From Plantibacter sp050587525 (GTDB lineage Bacteria > Actinomycetota > Actinomycetes > Actinomycetales > Microbacteriaceae), in NCBI RefSeq assembly GCF_050587525.1, contig NZ_JBOBFT010000009.1, forward strand, positions 62,001 through 126,000: a stretch of DNA of 64,000 nt, read 5' to 3'. The stretch's first letter is position 1, and each line of letters starts with the position of its first letter. Under the pieces are notes generated by a model that saw only the letters and a list, made by a program, of their open reading frames with translations, did no database searches and was not told the DNA's origin. A program made the translations under genes and the position numbers. Below are positions 32,648 to 41,420 of the stretch, one piece after another.

Positions 32648-33253
32648 GTGCAGATCCGCGAACTGAATGTGCCAGACAGCTACGAGATCACCCCGAAGCA
32701 GTTCGGTGACGACCGAGGTGTCTTCCTCGAGTGGTACCGCTTCGACAAGCTCGAGGAGGCGACGGGACGATCCATCAAGCTCGCCCAGTCCAACACCTCC
32801 GTCTCGAAGCGCGGCTCGGTCAGGGGCATCCACTTCGCCGACATCCCCATCGGCCAGGCGAAGTACGTCACCGCCACGCGTGGTGCCGTGCTCGACTACG
32901 TCATCGACATCCGGGTCGGCTCACCGACCTTCGGCCAGTGGGACTCCGTCCTGCTCGACGACACGGACCGCCGTGCCATCTTCGTCTCGGAGGGCCTCGG
33001 CCACTGCTTCGTGGCGTTGACCGACGACGCGACCGTCAGCTACCTCGTCACGGACGTGTACCGCCCGGAGCGCGAGCACGGCATCAACCCGCTCGACACC
33101 GAGATCGGCCTCGTCTTTCCGCCGGAGGCGGGCGAGCCGCTGCTGTCGCCGAAGGACACCGAGGCCCCCGGCCTCTCTGAGGCCGCCGCGAGCGGACTGC
33201 TGCCCACCTGGGAGGCGTCACGCGCCTTCTACGAGACCCTGAAGGGGAACTGA
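32648..33253 (+). CDS. rfbC: dTDP-4-dehydrorhamnose 3,5-epimerase
   Basis: 201 aa cupin enzyme, third step of dTDP-L-rhamnose synthesis. Seen: FGDDRGVFLEWYRFD, SVSKRGSVRGIHFAD with the catalytic histidine, YVTATRGAVLDYVIDIRVGSPTFG, VSEGLGHCFVAL, and YLVTDVYRPEREHGINPLD with the tyrosine that protonates C5. The start is GTG, supported by the adjacent -10 element. Two bases separate its stop from the rfbA ATG, giving tight coupling. It is the head of a plus-strand operon through 36303. Confidence 0.95.
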   Translation: MQIRELNVPDSYEITPKQFGDDRGVFLEWYRFDKLEEATGRSIKLAQSNTSVSKRGSVRGIHFADIPIGQAKYVTATRGAVLDYVIDIRVGSPTFGQWDSVLLDDTDRRAIFVSEGLGHCFVALTDDATVSYLVTDVYRPEREHGINPLDTEIGLVFPPEAGEPLLSPKDTEAPGLSEAAASGLLPTWEASRAFYETLKGN

Positions 33254-33255
33254 CC

Positions 33256-34125
33256 ATGCGCGGCATCATTCTCGCCGGAGGATCTGGCACGCGGCTGTGG
33301 CCCATCACCAAGGGCATCTCCAAGCAGCTCATGCCCATCTACGACAAGCCGATGATCTACTACCCCTTGTCGACGCTCATGATGGCGGGGATCAAAGAGA
33401 TCCTCATCATCACGACGCCCGAGTACAACGCGCAGTTCCGAGCGCTCCTCGGCGACGGCTCCGAGCTCGGCATCCGCCTGGAGTACGCCGTGCAGCCCTC
33501 CCCGGACGGCCTCGCGCAGGCGTTCATCATCGGCGAGGAGTTCATCGGCGACGAGAGCGTCGCACTCGTCCTCGGCGACAATATCTTCCACGGAACCGGC
33601 CTCGGTTCCGCGCTCCGCAGCCACAATGACATCGACGGCGCGCTCATCTTCGCCTACCAGGTGGCCGACCCGAAGGCGTACGGCGTCGTGGAGTTCGACG
33701 ACAACTTCACCGCGCTCTCCATCGAGGAGAAGCCGGCGAACCCGAAGAGCAACTACGCGGTCCCCGGTCTGTACTTCTACGACAACTCGATCGTCGAGAT
33801 CGCGAAGACGATCGAGCCGAGCGCTCGCGGCGAACTCGAGATCTCGACCGTCAACGAGCGGTACCTCCAGCAGGGTTCGCTTCAGGTCCAGGTGCTCGAC
33901 CGCGGAACCGCCTGGCTCGACACCGGCACCTTCGAGTCGATGATGCAGGCGTCCGAGTACGTGCGCGTCATCGAAGACCGCCAGGGCTTCAAGGTCGGCT
34001 GCATCGAGGAGATCGCCTGGCGAGCCGGGTGGATCGACGACGCGCAGCTCGCCGTCATCGCCGCGCCGCTCGTGAAGAGCGGCTACGGCCGTTACCTGCA
34101 GACACTGCTCGGCGAGCAGGTCTAG
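33256..34125 (+). CDS. rfbA: glucose-1-phosphate thymidylyltransferase
   Basis: 289 aa. First step of the dTDP-L-rhamnose pathway: dTTP plus glucose 1-phosphate to dTDP-glucose. Seen: the pyrophosphorylase signature LAGGSGTRLWPITKGISKQL, YDKPMIYYPLSTLM, LVLGDNIFHGTGL, VVEFDDNFTALSIEEKPANP, and ISTVNERYL, LDRGTAWLDTGT and GCIEEIAWRAGWID. Complete and full length. The ATG has GGGGA seven bases upstream and follows rfbC by two bases. Confidence 0.96.
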   Translation: MRGIILAGGSGTRLWPITKGISKQLMPIYDKPMIYYPLSTLMMAGIKEILIITTPEYNAQFRALLGDGSELGIRLEYAVQPSPDGLAQAFIIGEEFIGDESVALVLGDNIFHGTGLGSALRSHNDIDGALIFAYQVADPKAYGVVEFDDNFTALSIEEKPANPKSNYAVPGLYFYDNSIVEIAKTIEPSARGELEISTVNERYLQQGSLQVQVLDRGTAWLDTGTFESMMQASEYVRVIEDRQGFKVGCIEEIAWRAGWIDDAQLAVIAAPLVKSGYGRYLQTLLGEQV

Positions 34126-34127
34126 AG

Positions 34128-35378
34128 ATGGCCGTGAACCGTTTCCGTCAGCGCCTGGGGAGAGCTCGGAAGCTCTTGAAGGACGAGGGCCCGCGCAACT
34201 TCGCCGGGTACATCGCCCAGCGCACCGCCATCAAGCTCCTGACCCGCACGCCCGTCGGTACCATGCTCGTCGACTCGCTCGACGTTTCGGACGTCGACTG
34301 GACAGAGCCCGCTCCCTACCTCACCTCGCCCGTGACCGTCGACGACGGTCCGGTTCGCATCGCGTGGATCATGTCGCCTCCCGGCAAGGAGAGCGGGGGC
34401 CACCAGAACCTGTTCCGGTTCATCAACTTCGCCGAGCAGGCCGGCCATGAGTGCACCATCTACCTGTACGACAACGTGGGCGCCGGGCCGACCATCGCTG
34501 CGACCAAGACGATGCTGAAGCAGTCGTCCGCCTATCCGGATCTCAAAGCGGACATCGTGGAGTACGACCGCGTCGCCGGAGTGCACCCAGACACCCAGGC
34601 GCTCTTCGCCACCGGGTGGGAGACGGCGTACCCCGCCTACCGCGACACGTCGTCGGCTCGCAGGTTCTACTTCGTGCAGGACTTCGAACCGCTCTTCTAC
34701 CCGCTCGGTTCGGAAGCGATCCTCGCCGAGAACACCTACAAGTTCGGCTTCCACGGCATCACCGCGGGCGGGTGGCTGAAGCACAAGCTCAGCACGGACT
34801 ACGGCATGGCTTGCGATTCGTTCGACTTCGCGGTGGACAAGGCCCACTACAGCGTCACGAACCTCGAGCGCCGTCAGGAGATCTTCTTCTACGCTCGTCC
34901 GGTCACGCCTCGGCGCGCGTTCGAGCTCGGCATCCTCGCGCTCACGGAGTTCGCCGCGCTGAAGCCGGACGTGATGATCAACCTCGCCGGCTGGGACGTG
35001 TCGGAGTTCGACATCCCGTTCAAGCACAACAACCTCGCGAGTTTGGAGATCAACAAGCTCAATGAGGTCTACAACCGGTGCGGCGCCGGTCTCGTGCTGT
35101 CGCTCACGAACATGTCGTTGCTGCCGCTGGAACTCATGTCGAGCGGTGTCACACCGGTCGTGAACGACGGACTCAACAATCGTATGGTGTCGGACAATCC
35201 GAACATCGAGTACATCCAACCGTCTCCGCGCGCCATCGCAAGGAAACTGGCTGAGGTGCTGGACCGAGAAGATGGGGTCGAACGGTCCATAGCGATGTCA
35301 GCATCGGTCGCGAACGTCGACTGGGCCGACTCCGGCACACAGTTCGTGAACGCGTTCGAACGAGCGATGCGTGGCTAA
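34128..35378 (+). CDS. WsaF-like rhamnosyltransferase (GT4, GT-B fold)
   Basis: 416 aa. Similar in plan to WsaF, the beta-1,2-rhamnosyltransferase of a Geobacillus S-layer glycan. Seen: RIAWIMSPPGKESGGHQNLFRFINFAEQAG (read as two parts: a loop ending GKESGGHQN and the helix after it), RRFYFVQDFEPLFYPLGSEA, AGGWLKHKL, FFYARPVTPRRAFELGILAL at the second Rossmann domain, and GLVLSLTNMSLLPLELMSSG at the nucleotide-sugar site. Placement straight after rfbA (two bases) and before an epimerase supports L-rhamnose as donor. It overlaps the next gene by 8 bases. Linkage and acceptor cannot be deduced. Confidence 0.85.
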   Translation: MAVNRFRQRLGRARKLLKDEGPRNFAGYIAQRTAIKLLTRTPVGTMLVDSLDVSDVDWTEPAPYLTSPVTVDDGPVRIAWIMSPPGKESGGHQNLFRFINFAEQAGHECTIYLYDNVGAGPTIAATKTMLKQSSAYPDLKADIVEYDRVAGVHPDTQALFATGWETAYPAYRDTSSARRFYFVQDFEPLFYPLGSEAILAENTYKFGFHGITAGGWLKHKLSTDYGMACDSFDFAVDKAHYSVTNLERRQEIFFYARPVTPRRAFELGILALTEFAALKPDVMINLAGWDVSEFDIPFKHNNLASLEINKLNEVYNRCGAGLVLSLTNMSLLPLELMSSGVTPVVNDGLNNRMVSDNPNIEYIQPSPRAIARKLAEVLDREDGVERSIAMSASVANVDWADSGTQFVNAFERAMRG

Positions 35379-36303
35379 GACGCTCGTCATCGGGGCCAAC
35401 GGTTTCATCGGCTCCCACCTCGTCGAGGCGCTCGCGTCCGACGGGCATTCCGTGACGGCGTTTGACCGCTTCAGCGGCGGTACGACGACGTTCGATCCGG
35501 CGGCCGCGACCGTGGTTGCGGGGGAGTTCCTCAGCCGTTCGGACCTCGAAGAGGCCGTGGCCGGTCAGCAGGCCGTCTTTCACCTCCTGTCGACGACGAC
35601 GCCGGCGACCGCTGAGAACGACCCGACGCTGGACATCCGCACGAACGTCGCCCAGACCGTCGAACTGCTGGAGGCATGCGTCCACGCGGGTGTGGAGCAC
35701 TTCTACTTCGCGTCCACGGGCGGCGCGATCTACGGACCGCAGGACAAGACGACGTACTCGGAGACTGATCGTGCACTGCCGATCTCACCGTACGGCATCG
35801 GGAAGCTGGCGATCGAGCACTACCTGAGCTACTTCAGGACGCGTCACGGCCTCGCATCGACGTCCTTGCGCATCTCCAACCCGTACGGCACCAGGCAGCG
35901 GATCAACCGTCGTCAGGGGCTCATCCCGATCGCGCTCCGCCAGATCGCGCTCGGGCTCCCGGTCGTCCAGTTCGGCGACGGCAGCATGGTGCGCGACTAC
36001 GTGTACGTCGAAGACCTCGTGCGCATGATCATCCCGTTCGTCGGTCGCGAGACGGAGCACAGCCTCTACAATCTCGGCAGTGGACTGGGCGAATCGATCA
36101 CCGAGGTGTTCGAATCCCTGCGCCGCGTCACCGGGGTCGACTTCGACATCGAGCTGCGCGAGACGCCTGCGACGTTCGTCGACCGCGTGGTCCTCGACAC
36201 GGCCCGGTACACGGGCGAGTTCGGGAAGACGGGGCTGACCTCACTCGACGACGGCGTTGCAGCGACGTACGCGGACATCCGCGCTCAGCTCGCGAAAGGC
36301 TAG
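35371..36303 (+). CDS. NAD-dependent sugar-nucleotide epimerase/dehydratase
   Basis: 310 aa short-chain (extended SDR) enzyme. Seen: the NAD loop IGANGFIGSHLVEAL, the STTTPATAENDP region, STGGAIYG, the catalytic YGIGKLAIE (Y-x3-K), SLRISNPYGTRQ and YVYVEDLVRMI. The start is GTG inside the 3' end of the glycosyltransferase gene, so it is translationally coupled. It is last in the rfbC operon. It resembles UDP-glucose 4-epimerases; action on a dTDP-sugar is equally possible given the operon. The missing rfbB function is unlikely to be supplied here because the D-E-x7-Y-x3-K dehydratase pattern is not evident. Confidence 0.87.
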   Translation: MAKTLVIGANGFIGSHLVEALASDGHSVTAFDRFSGGTTTFDPAAATVVAGEFLSRSDLEEAVAGQQAVFHLLSTTTPATAENDPTLDIRTNVAQTVELLEACVHAGVEHFYFASTGGAIYGPQDKTTYSETDRALPISPYGIGKLAIEHYLSYFRTRHGLASTSLRISNPYGTRQRINRRQGLIPIALRQIALGLPVVQFGDGSMVRDYVYVEDLVRMIIPFVGRETEHSLYNLGSGLGESITEVFESLRRVTGVDFDIELRETPATFVDRVVLDTARYTGEFGKTGLTSLDDGVAATYADIRAQLAKG

Positions 36304-36313
36304 GCGTTCGCGC

Positions 36314-37225
36314 TCAGCTCGTGAGGGCGCGCTTGAGCTCGAGGACGATCCGTTCCGGCGTCGTCCGATCGCGAATCTCAGCCATTCGAGCTAAGGCGTC
36401 CGCCCACACGGGGCCGCCGAACTGAGCGGCAGCGTCGTCGAGGGCGGCCAGGATGTCCTGCTCACGGGGGTCGGCTGGTAGCAGATAGGGGTAGTCCTCG
36501 CCGAGCCAGTGCACAGCCTCGGATTGCGATCGTTGGATGAGCACGTTCGCACTGCACCAGGCGGCGGTGAACCCTTTGAGGAAGGGCTTGTGGAGATCGA
36601 GCTCCCTCGTGTTGCGGACCGCATAGTGCAGAGCGTGTCCCGGTAACTTGGCAATCCAGGCAGTGCTCGCCGTTGACGTGTCCACCGGAACGACGTCCAC
36701 CCGACCCGCGAGACGCGGTGACAGGACGGCATTGACCGTTTCGCCGAAGTAACCGACTCGGAACTGGGACGTGGGAGCGTCGATCCCGAGTGCCATGACT
36801 CTGGGGTCGACATGATGGTTGATGAGCACGACTTCGCTTTCAGGATGACGTCGCGCGAGATCGATGAAACCTGTCTGCGAGGACGCGACGATGGCATCCG
36901 GTTGGCCCTCGAGCAGCGGCGGCAACTCCTCATCGACGACATCGGCGTAGATTCGGTTCCCGGCGGCCCGCAATTGCTCGGCTCTGGCGACGGAGAGCTC
37001 CTTGACCGCGCCCTTCGTCAAGAACAGCGTTCTCCCGCGGAGAGACGCCTCGAGAGGAACGTAGTCGACGCTGAATCGGGAACCGAGGTGTTGTCGCGCG
37101 AGCTCGCTGAGCTGTCGCCCTCGCATGATGGTCGAACCGGACTCCGCGAACCGCTCGGCATAGACGAATGCGACATGATGTTTCCGCAGCACGATAGAGA
37201 ACCCCGATCCCGTTTCATCAACCAT
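36314..37225 (-). CDS. putative glycosyltransferase-like protein of unknown function
   Basis: 303 aa, not confidently assigned. Alternating beta-strand and helix segments suggest a GT-B-like fold. Seen: KHHVAFVYAERFAESGSTIM at the N-terminus, LFLTKGAVKELSVARAEQLR, DAIVASSQTGFIDLARRHPE, VVLINHHVDPRV, and near the C-terminus KPFLKGFTAAWCSANVLIQR followed by SQSEAVHWLGEDYPYLLPAD, which sits where GT-B enzymes bind nucleotide-sugar. No signal peptide or membrane helix. Convergent with the rfb operon (10-bp gap) and divergent from the DUF616-type gene. Third codon positions are visibly more A/T-rich than in rfbA. Confidence 0.65.
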   Translation of the reverse strand: MVDETGSGFSIVLRKHHVAFVYAERFAESGSTIMRGRQLSELARQHLGSRFSVDYVPLEASLRGRTLFLTKGAVKELSVARAEQLRAAGNRIYADVVDEELPPLLEGQPDAIVASSQTGFIDLARRHPESEVVLINHHVDPRVMALGIDAPTSQFRVGYFGETVNAVLSPRLAGRVDVVPVDTSTASTAWIAKLPGHALHYAVRNTRELDLHKPFLKGFTAAWCSANVLIQRSQSEAVHWLGEDYPYLLPADPREQDILAALDDAAAQFGGPVWADALARMAEIRDRTTPERIVLELKRALTS

Positions 37226-37262
37226 ACCGGGGTGCTCGCGGTGGATTGGAAGGGCCCTCTGG

Positions 37263-37268
37263 TAGGCT
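37263..37268 (+). promoter_or_regulatory. -10-like TAGGCT upstream of the DUF616-type gene
   Basis: TAGGCT at 37263-37268, with a second related hexamer TAGGCA at 37271-37276 exactly six bases before an in-frame ATG (37283). The two possible promoters leave the start of the gene undecided. Confidence 0.35.
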
Positions 37269-37360
37269 GTTAGGCATTTGCGATGCGGCCCCTGCCCGTC
37301 CCCGCATCGGGCGAGACGATGCCGTCCCGCCCCGATCCGTCTTCCCTAGAGGAGTTCTTC

Positions 37361-38287
37361 TTGCCTGCATCTCGCGTGGTCTACACCGCATTGTTCGGGG
37401 GATACGAACAGCTCGGGGAGCAGCCCATCGCCGCGGGGTCCGGAGTGCGGTTCATCTGCTTCACTGACGATCGTTCCGCCCAGAGTGACACGTGGGAGAT
37501 CGTGTACACCGAGCCGCGCTTTCCGTTCGATCTCGTGCGCAGTCAGCGAGACATCAAGATCCGGGGACACGAGCTGCTCGCGTTCGCAGATGAGTCGTTG
37601 TACATCGACAACTCCGTTGAACTGCGGATGTCCCCCAATGACATACTGGATTCGTGGTTAGCGGGTGGCGATCTGGTGCTGTCCGATCACAGCAGCCGGG
37701 AAGCTGTCATCGATGAGTTCGACGAAGTCATCGCTCTGAATTATGACGATGTCGGCCGTGTCCATGAGCAGCTCCTGCACTATTCGACCCTGTACCCCGA
37801 GGTGCTGTCTGAGCGTCCGACCTGGAACGGCATGATCGCCCGCCGCCACACTGAAGCGGTCGCTCGCGCGATGACGACGTGGTTCGACCACGTGTTGCGC
37901 TACTCGAGAAGGGATCAGCTGTCGGCAAATGTCGCATTCCATGTATCCGGTGTCCGTGTCGTGCGCCTCGGCGAGGACAACAACGAATCGCCGACGCATG
38001 CCTGGCCTGTGGAGCGTGGACGCGACGCCGGACGCACACGTATCAGTACGAGCAAGACGGGCCCGTTGCTCGCCGAAGTCGCTCGACAGGATCGCGAGCT
38101 CCAACGACTGGCGGTAGAACTTGAGACGCGGACGACGGAGGCTGCCGCCACACAGGTCGTGCTGACTGGACATGTTGAGCAGTTGCAAGCATCGATCGAG
38201 CAGCTGCGCGAGTACTACGAGAACTCTGTTTCCTGGTCGGTCACCCGGCCGATCCGGTCCCTGCGCGCGATATTCAACAGGAAGTAG
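37361..38287 (+). CDS. DUF616/TOD1-MUCI70-like glycosyltransferase with C-terminal coiled coil
   Basis: 308 aa from TTG at 37361, which has AGAGGAG six bases upstream. An in-frame ATG at 37283 would add 26 residues and remains possible. The N-terminal domain (VVYTALFGGYEQL, RFICFTDDRS, RDIKIRGHELLAFADESLYIDNSVEL with a DxD-like D-N-S, and RPTWNGMIARRHTE) matches DUF616, found in plant glycosyltransferase-like proteins. Residues ~230-285 are a coiled coil. The C-terminal SWSVTRPIRSLRAIF resembles the SW-x-T-x-PLR motif often seen at the ends of bacterial polysaccharide glycosyltransferases. Four bases separate it from the next gene. Donor sugar unknown. Confidence 0.78.
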   Translation: MPASRVVYTALFGGYEQLGEQPIAAGSGVRFICFTDDRSAQSDTWEIVYTEPRFPFDLVRSQRDIKIRGHELLAFADESLYIDNSVELRMSPNDILDSWLAGGDLVLSDHSSREAVIDEFDEVIALNYDDVGRVHEQLLHYSTLYPEVLSERPTWNGMIARRHTEAVARAMTTWFDHVLRYSRRDQLSANVAFHVSGVRVVRLGEDNNESPTHAWPVERGRDAGRTRISTSKTGPLLAEVARQDRELQRLAVELETRTTEAAATQVVLTGHVEQLQASIEQLREYYENSVSWSVTRPIRSLRAIFNRK

Positions 38288-38291
38288 AAAC

Positions 38292-39242
38292 GTGAAGTAC
38301 TTGGTCACTGGAGCGGCGGGGTTCATCGGAACCGAGACCGTCCGCCAGCTCCTGCAACGCGGCGCCACCGTCAGAGGCGTCGACATGTTCTCCGACTACT
38401 ATGATGTCTCGCTGAAGCGCGCGAACGTGGAGTCGAACACACATGATCGGTTCGAGATGATCGAAGGTGATCTCAACTCGCTCGACGTCTCGAATGCGTT
38501 GGACGGGGTGGACGTCGTTCTGCATCTTGCAGGTCAACCAGGGGTTCGGAAGTCATGGGGGGGCGACTTCGGCGTTTACACCAGGAACAACGTTGACGCG
38601 ACGCAGCGACTCCTCGAGGCGGCACGGAAGACGGCGTCGCTCAAACGGTTCGTCTACGCGTCTTCATCCTCGGTCTATGGGCAGGCGGAGTCGTACCCGA
38701 CTTCCGAAGACGCCCGACCGCAGCCGTTCAGCCCGTACGGCGTGACGAAACTCGCAGGTGAGCACCTCGCCGCGCTCTATCGGCAGAACTATGGAACGCC
38801 GGTGGTCGCGTTCCGGTTCTTCACCGTGTACGGGCCTCGGCAGCGTCCAGATATGGCATTCACGCGATTCCTCACCGCGGCCATACGCGATGAGGCGCTG
38901 ACGGTCTACGGGACAGGAGAGCAGATCCGCGAGTTCACGTACGTCGGCGACATCGTCGACGCGCTCTTGCGGGCAGGCGACGCAGAGGGTGAACTCCCGG
39001 TGGTGATGAACCTCTCCGGGGGTTCGAGCGTGTCTGTCAACGAGGTGCTGGGCACCATCGAGACGCTCACAGGCCGTCGCCTCGATGTGCGGCGTACCAC
39101 GGCCGCTCAGGGTGATGTCTTCCGAACCGGTGGAGCGAGCGGTTTGGCGGCCTCGTCGCTCGGTTGGCGGCCGCGCACTTCGCTCGTGGAGGGCCTCGCC
39201 CAGCAGCTGGACTGGATTCGCGCCGGACACGTCGGGCGGTAG
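38292..39242 (+). CDS. NAD-dependent epimerase, UDP-glucuronate 4-epimerase-like
   Basis: 316 aa from GTG at 38292. Extended SDR with NAD loop VTGAAGFIGTETVRQLL, then the DMFSDYYDVSLKRANVE block typical of UDP-glucuronate/UDP-GlcNAc 4-epimerases of capsule loci (CapI/WbpP group), YASSSSVYGQAESYP, catalytic YGVTKLAGE, FRFFTVYGPRQRPDMAFTRF and FTYVGDIVDAL. It probably makes UDP-galacturonate from UDP-glucuronate, or acts on the N-acetyl counterpart. It is in an operon with the DUF616-type gene and convergent with the ABC exporter ATPase gene (34-bp gap). Confidence 0.87.
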   Translation: MKYLVTGAAGFIGTETVRQLLQRGATVRGVDMFSDYYDVSLKRANVESNTHDRFEMIEGDLNSLDVSNALDGVDVVLHLAGQPGVRKSWGGDFGVYTRNNVDATQRLLEAARKTASLKRFVYASSSSVYGQAESYPTSEDARPQPFSPYGVTKLAGEHLAALYRQNYGTPVVAFRFFTVYGPRQRPDMAFTRFLTAAIRDEALTVYGTGEQIREFTYVGDIVDALLRAGDAEGELPVVMNLSGGSSVSVNEVLGTIETLTGRRLDVRRTTAAQGDVFRTGGASGLAASSLGWRPRTSLVEGLAQQLDWIRAGHVGR

Positions 39243-39276
39243 CTTCGGCGAACTGGCAGGCGACCCCGGTCTCGGC

Positions 39277-40485
39277 CTAGTCGCGAACTCGAACCCGCGG
39301 GTCGAGACGAAGGAGTCCAGAACCCGCGCCGGGACGTTCGACTTCGAACGTGAGGGCGGGATTCAGCCGGTCCAGCGACACTCCATCGGCCTGTTCGAGA
39401 CTGCCGCGGACGACGAACTGGCCGCCTCCGAGCGCGTTGTCGGGAAAGTCGAAGTCGACGACGTGCGATCCTGCGATGTGCGGGATCTCGATGCCGAGCA
39501 TACGTGTGTTCAAACCGTAGACGGGCTGCCCGGTCGACGTTTCGAGCGCGAGGCCTGCTACAAGGGCAGGGTGGTCGTGTGCGAGGTCGTAGGCGAAGCT
39601 GAGGGTCAGATCCGCTCCGGCGGGAACGACGATCGGCGCATCTTCATGCGTCGGTGCACCGCCCGGAATCGAGATCCCGGTGATGTGTGCGGGGGGAACC
39701 GGCGCGGTCTCCACACCGAGTTCCTTCGCGATGTGCTCGAGTCGCTCCTGTTCGAAACCGAAGCGCAGGACACGGAGACCGTCTGCGGGCCCGCCGTCGA
39801 ACTTGAGCTCCCCGTGATTCAAGACGACCACCCGATCACAGATCTGACCCACCTGATCGGCGGAGTGGCTGACTAGGACGATCGTCCGACCCTCTCGTTG
39901 GAACTCGGCGATCTTGTCCATGCACTTGCGTTGGAAGGGTTCGTCGCCGACCGCGAGAACTTCGTCGACGAGGAGGAGATCAGGGTCGACGTGCACCGCG
40001 ACGGCGAACGCGAGTCGGACGTACATGCCCGAGCTGTAGAACTTCACCTGCGTGTCGATGAAGCTTTCGATCCCTGAAAAGTCGACGATCGCATCAAAAT
40101 ACCGGTCAGTCTCTTTTCGGGTGAGCCCGAGGATGGCGGCGTTCAAGTAGACATTCTCGCGACCTGTGAGGTCCGGGTGGAATCCCGCGCCGAGCTCGAG
40201 GAGCGCTGCCATACGGCCACGTCGGGAAACGTTCCCCGACGTTGGATCGATGATCCCACCGATGACCTTGAGAAGCGTGCTCTTGCCGGAGCCGTTGTGG
40301 CCGACGAGACCAACGGTCGTACCGGTCTGAATGTCGAGTGAGATGTCGCGGAGCGCCCAGAAGTCCTCGGTGAACTTGCGGGAACGGCCGAAATTGACGA
40401 TCCGTTCTTTGAAGGACTTGTCCTTGTGCATGGTGAATCGTTTGGAAACCGAGTCGACCCGGATGATCGTGCTGCTGTTGTTCAT
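39277..40485 (-). CDS. wzt: polysaccharide ABC exporter ATPase with C-terminal carbohydrate-binding domain (Wzt-like)
   Basis: 402 aa. Residues ~1-240 are the nucleotide-binding domain: Walker A GHNGSGKST, ALLELGAGFHPDLTGREN (conserved in Wzt/TagH proteins), signature YSSGMYVRLAFAVA, Walker B LLLVDEVLAVGDE and the switch histidine VLVSHSADQ. Residues ~255-402 form a separate beta-rich domain (LTLSFAYDLAHDHPALVAGL, TGQPVYGLNTRMLG, GGQFVVRGSLEQADGVSLDR) resembling the Wzt C-terminal domain, which recognises the modified end of the glycan. The ATG at 40485 follows the permease stop by eight bases. The domain implies a polymer finished by a defined terminal cap, and a methyltransferase that could add one lies at 31.6 kb. 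Confidence 0.93.
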   Translation of the reverse strand: MNNSSTIIRVDSVSKRFTMHKDKSFKERIVNFGRSRKFTEDFWALRDISLDIQTGTTVGLVGHNGSGKSTLLKVIGGIIDPTSGNVSRRGRMAALLELGAGFHPDLTGRENVYLNAAILGLTRKETDRYFDAIVDFSGIESFIDTQVKFYSSGMYVRLAFAVAVHVDPDLLLVDEVLAVGDEPFQRKCMDKIAEFQREGRTIVLVSHSADQVGQICDRVVVLNHGELKFDGGPADGLRVLRFGFEQERLEHIAKELGVETAPVPPAHITGISIPGGAPTHEDAPIVVPAGADLTLSFAYDLAHDHPALVAGLALETSTGQPVYGLNTRMLGIEIPHIAGSHVVDFDFPDNALGGGQFVVRGSLEQADGVSLDRLNPALTFEVERPGAGSGLLRLDPRVRVRD

Positions 40486-40493
40486 GGCGTGGC

Positions 40494-41420
40494 CTACAGT
40501 TCCTGGGCGAAGTTGCCCTGCAAACGAGCGAAGATTCGCTGGGAGACCCACAAGAGCACAATCCCGACGAGAAGCGTGATGGACAGGCGAAGGACGAGGT
40601 CGTCCGGCCAGGACTGCTGGAATGCGCCGGTAGCCGTCGATCCAGCCGTCCACAGTGCCTTCTGCATCGCGATGATGCAGGTGGTCACCGGATTCAACAG
40701 ATAGAGCTGCTCGAGCCAGTTGCCCTGCAGTGCCTTGTGGACGAACGTGAACGAATACACGACGGGTGATGCCCAGAACAGCACCATGATCGCCAACTCG
40801 ACGAGATGCTGGGTGTCGCGGAGGTACACGTTGATCGCTGAGAGAGTGAGACCGATGGCTGTCGAGAAGACCACGAGCGTGAGGATCGCGAGTGGGGCCA
40901 GGAGGAGGTCGGGCGTCACATTGAAGTCCGACAGGATGATCGTCGCGGCGACGAGGACGAGCAATTGCACTGCGAAGTTGAAGAGTGCGGAACCGATGGC
41001 GCTCAGCGGGAAGATCTCCCGGGGGAGGTAGACCTTCTTGACCAAGCCCGCGTTGTTGAGTACAGCCGTCGTCGATTGAGTGACGATCTCGTTGAAGAGC
41101 CCCCACATCGTCAAGCCGATGAACACGAAGATTCCGAAGTCAGGGACGGTCCGCGCGGCGCCCAGGATCTGTCCGATCGCGAAGTAGTAGATCAGCAGCT
41201 GGATGATCGGTCGGAAGAGGCTCCAGACGAGCCCGAGAGAGCTGTCCTTGTATTTCGCGCGGACCTCGCGTTTGACGAGGAGCCAGAGGAGCTCGCGACG
41301 GTTCCAGATGTCCTTCAATGAGCTCGCAGCGCCAGTGAAAAAACCGGACTCCTGTCCGACTCGGTCCAGAGGGAGTGACGCCACTCGTTGTTCACGTGTC
41401 TCAGCGGAATAAGTCGTCAT
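40494..41420 (-). CDS. wzm: polysaccharide ABC exporter permease (Wzm/TagG-like)
   Basis: 308 aa, ABC-2 type membrane subunit. Amphipathic N-terminus, then KREVRAKYKDSSLGLVWSLF (the signature leading into helix 1), about six membrane helices (PIIQLLIYYFAIGQIL, FIGLTMWGLFNEI, FNFAVQLLVLVAATIIL, LLLAPLAILTLVVFSTAIGL, LAIMVLFWASPVVYSF, LVLRLSITLLVGIVLLWVSQ), and NVYLRDTQHLVELAI between helices. It pairs with the ATPase 8 bases downstream. It exports a lipid-linked polysaccharide, probably rhamnose-containing given the neighbours. Confidence 0.93.
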   Translation of the reverse strand: MTTYSAETREQRVASLPLDRVGQESGFFTGAASSLKDIWNRRELLWLLVKREVRAKYKDSSLGLVWSLFRPIIQLLIYYFAIGQILGAARTVPDFGIFVFIGLTMWGLFNEIVTQSTTAVLNNAGLVKKVYLPREIFPLSAIGSALFNFAVQLLVLVAATIILSDFNVTPDLLLAPLAILTLVVFSTAIGLTLSAINVYLRDTQHLVELAIMVLFWASPVVYSFTFVHKALQGNWLEQLYLLNPVTTCIIAMQKALWTAGSTATGAFQQSWPDDLVLRLSITLLVGIVLLWVSQRIFARLQGNFAQEL

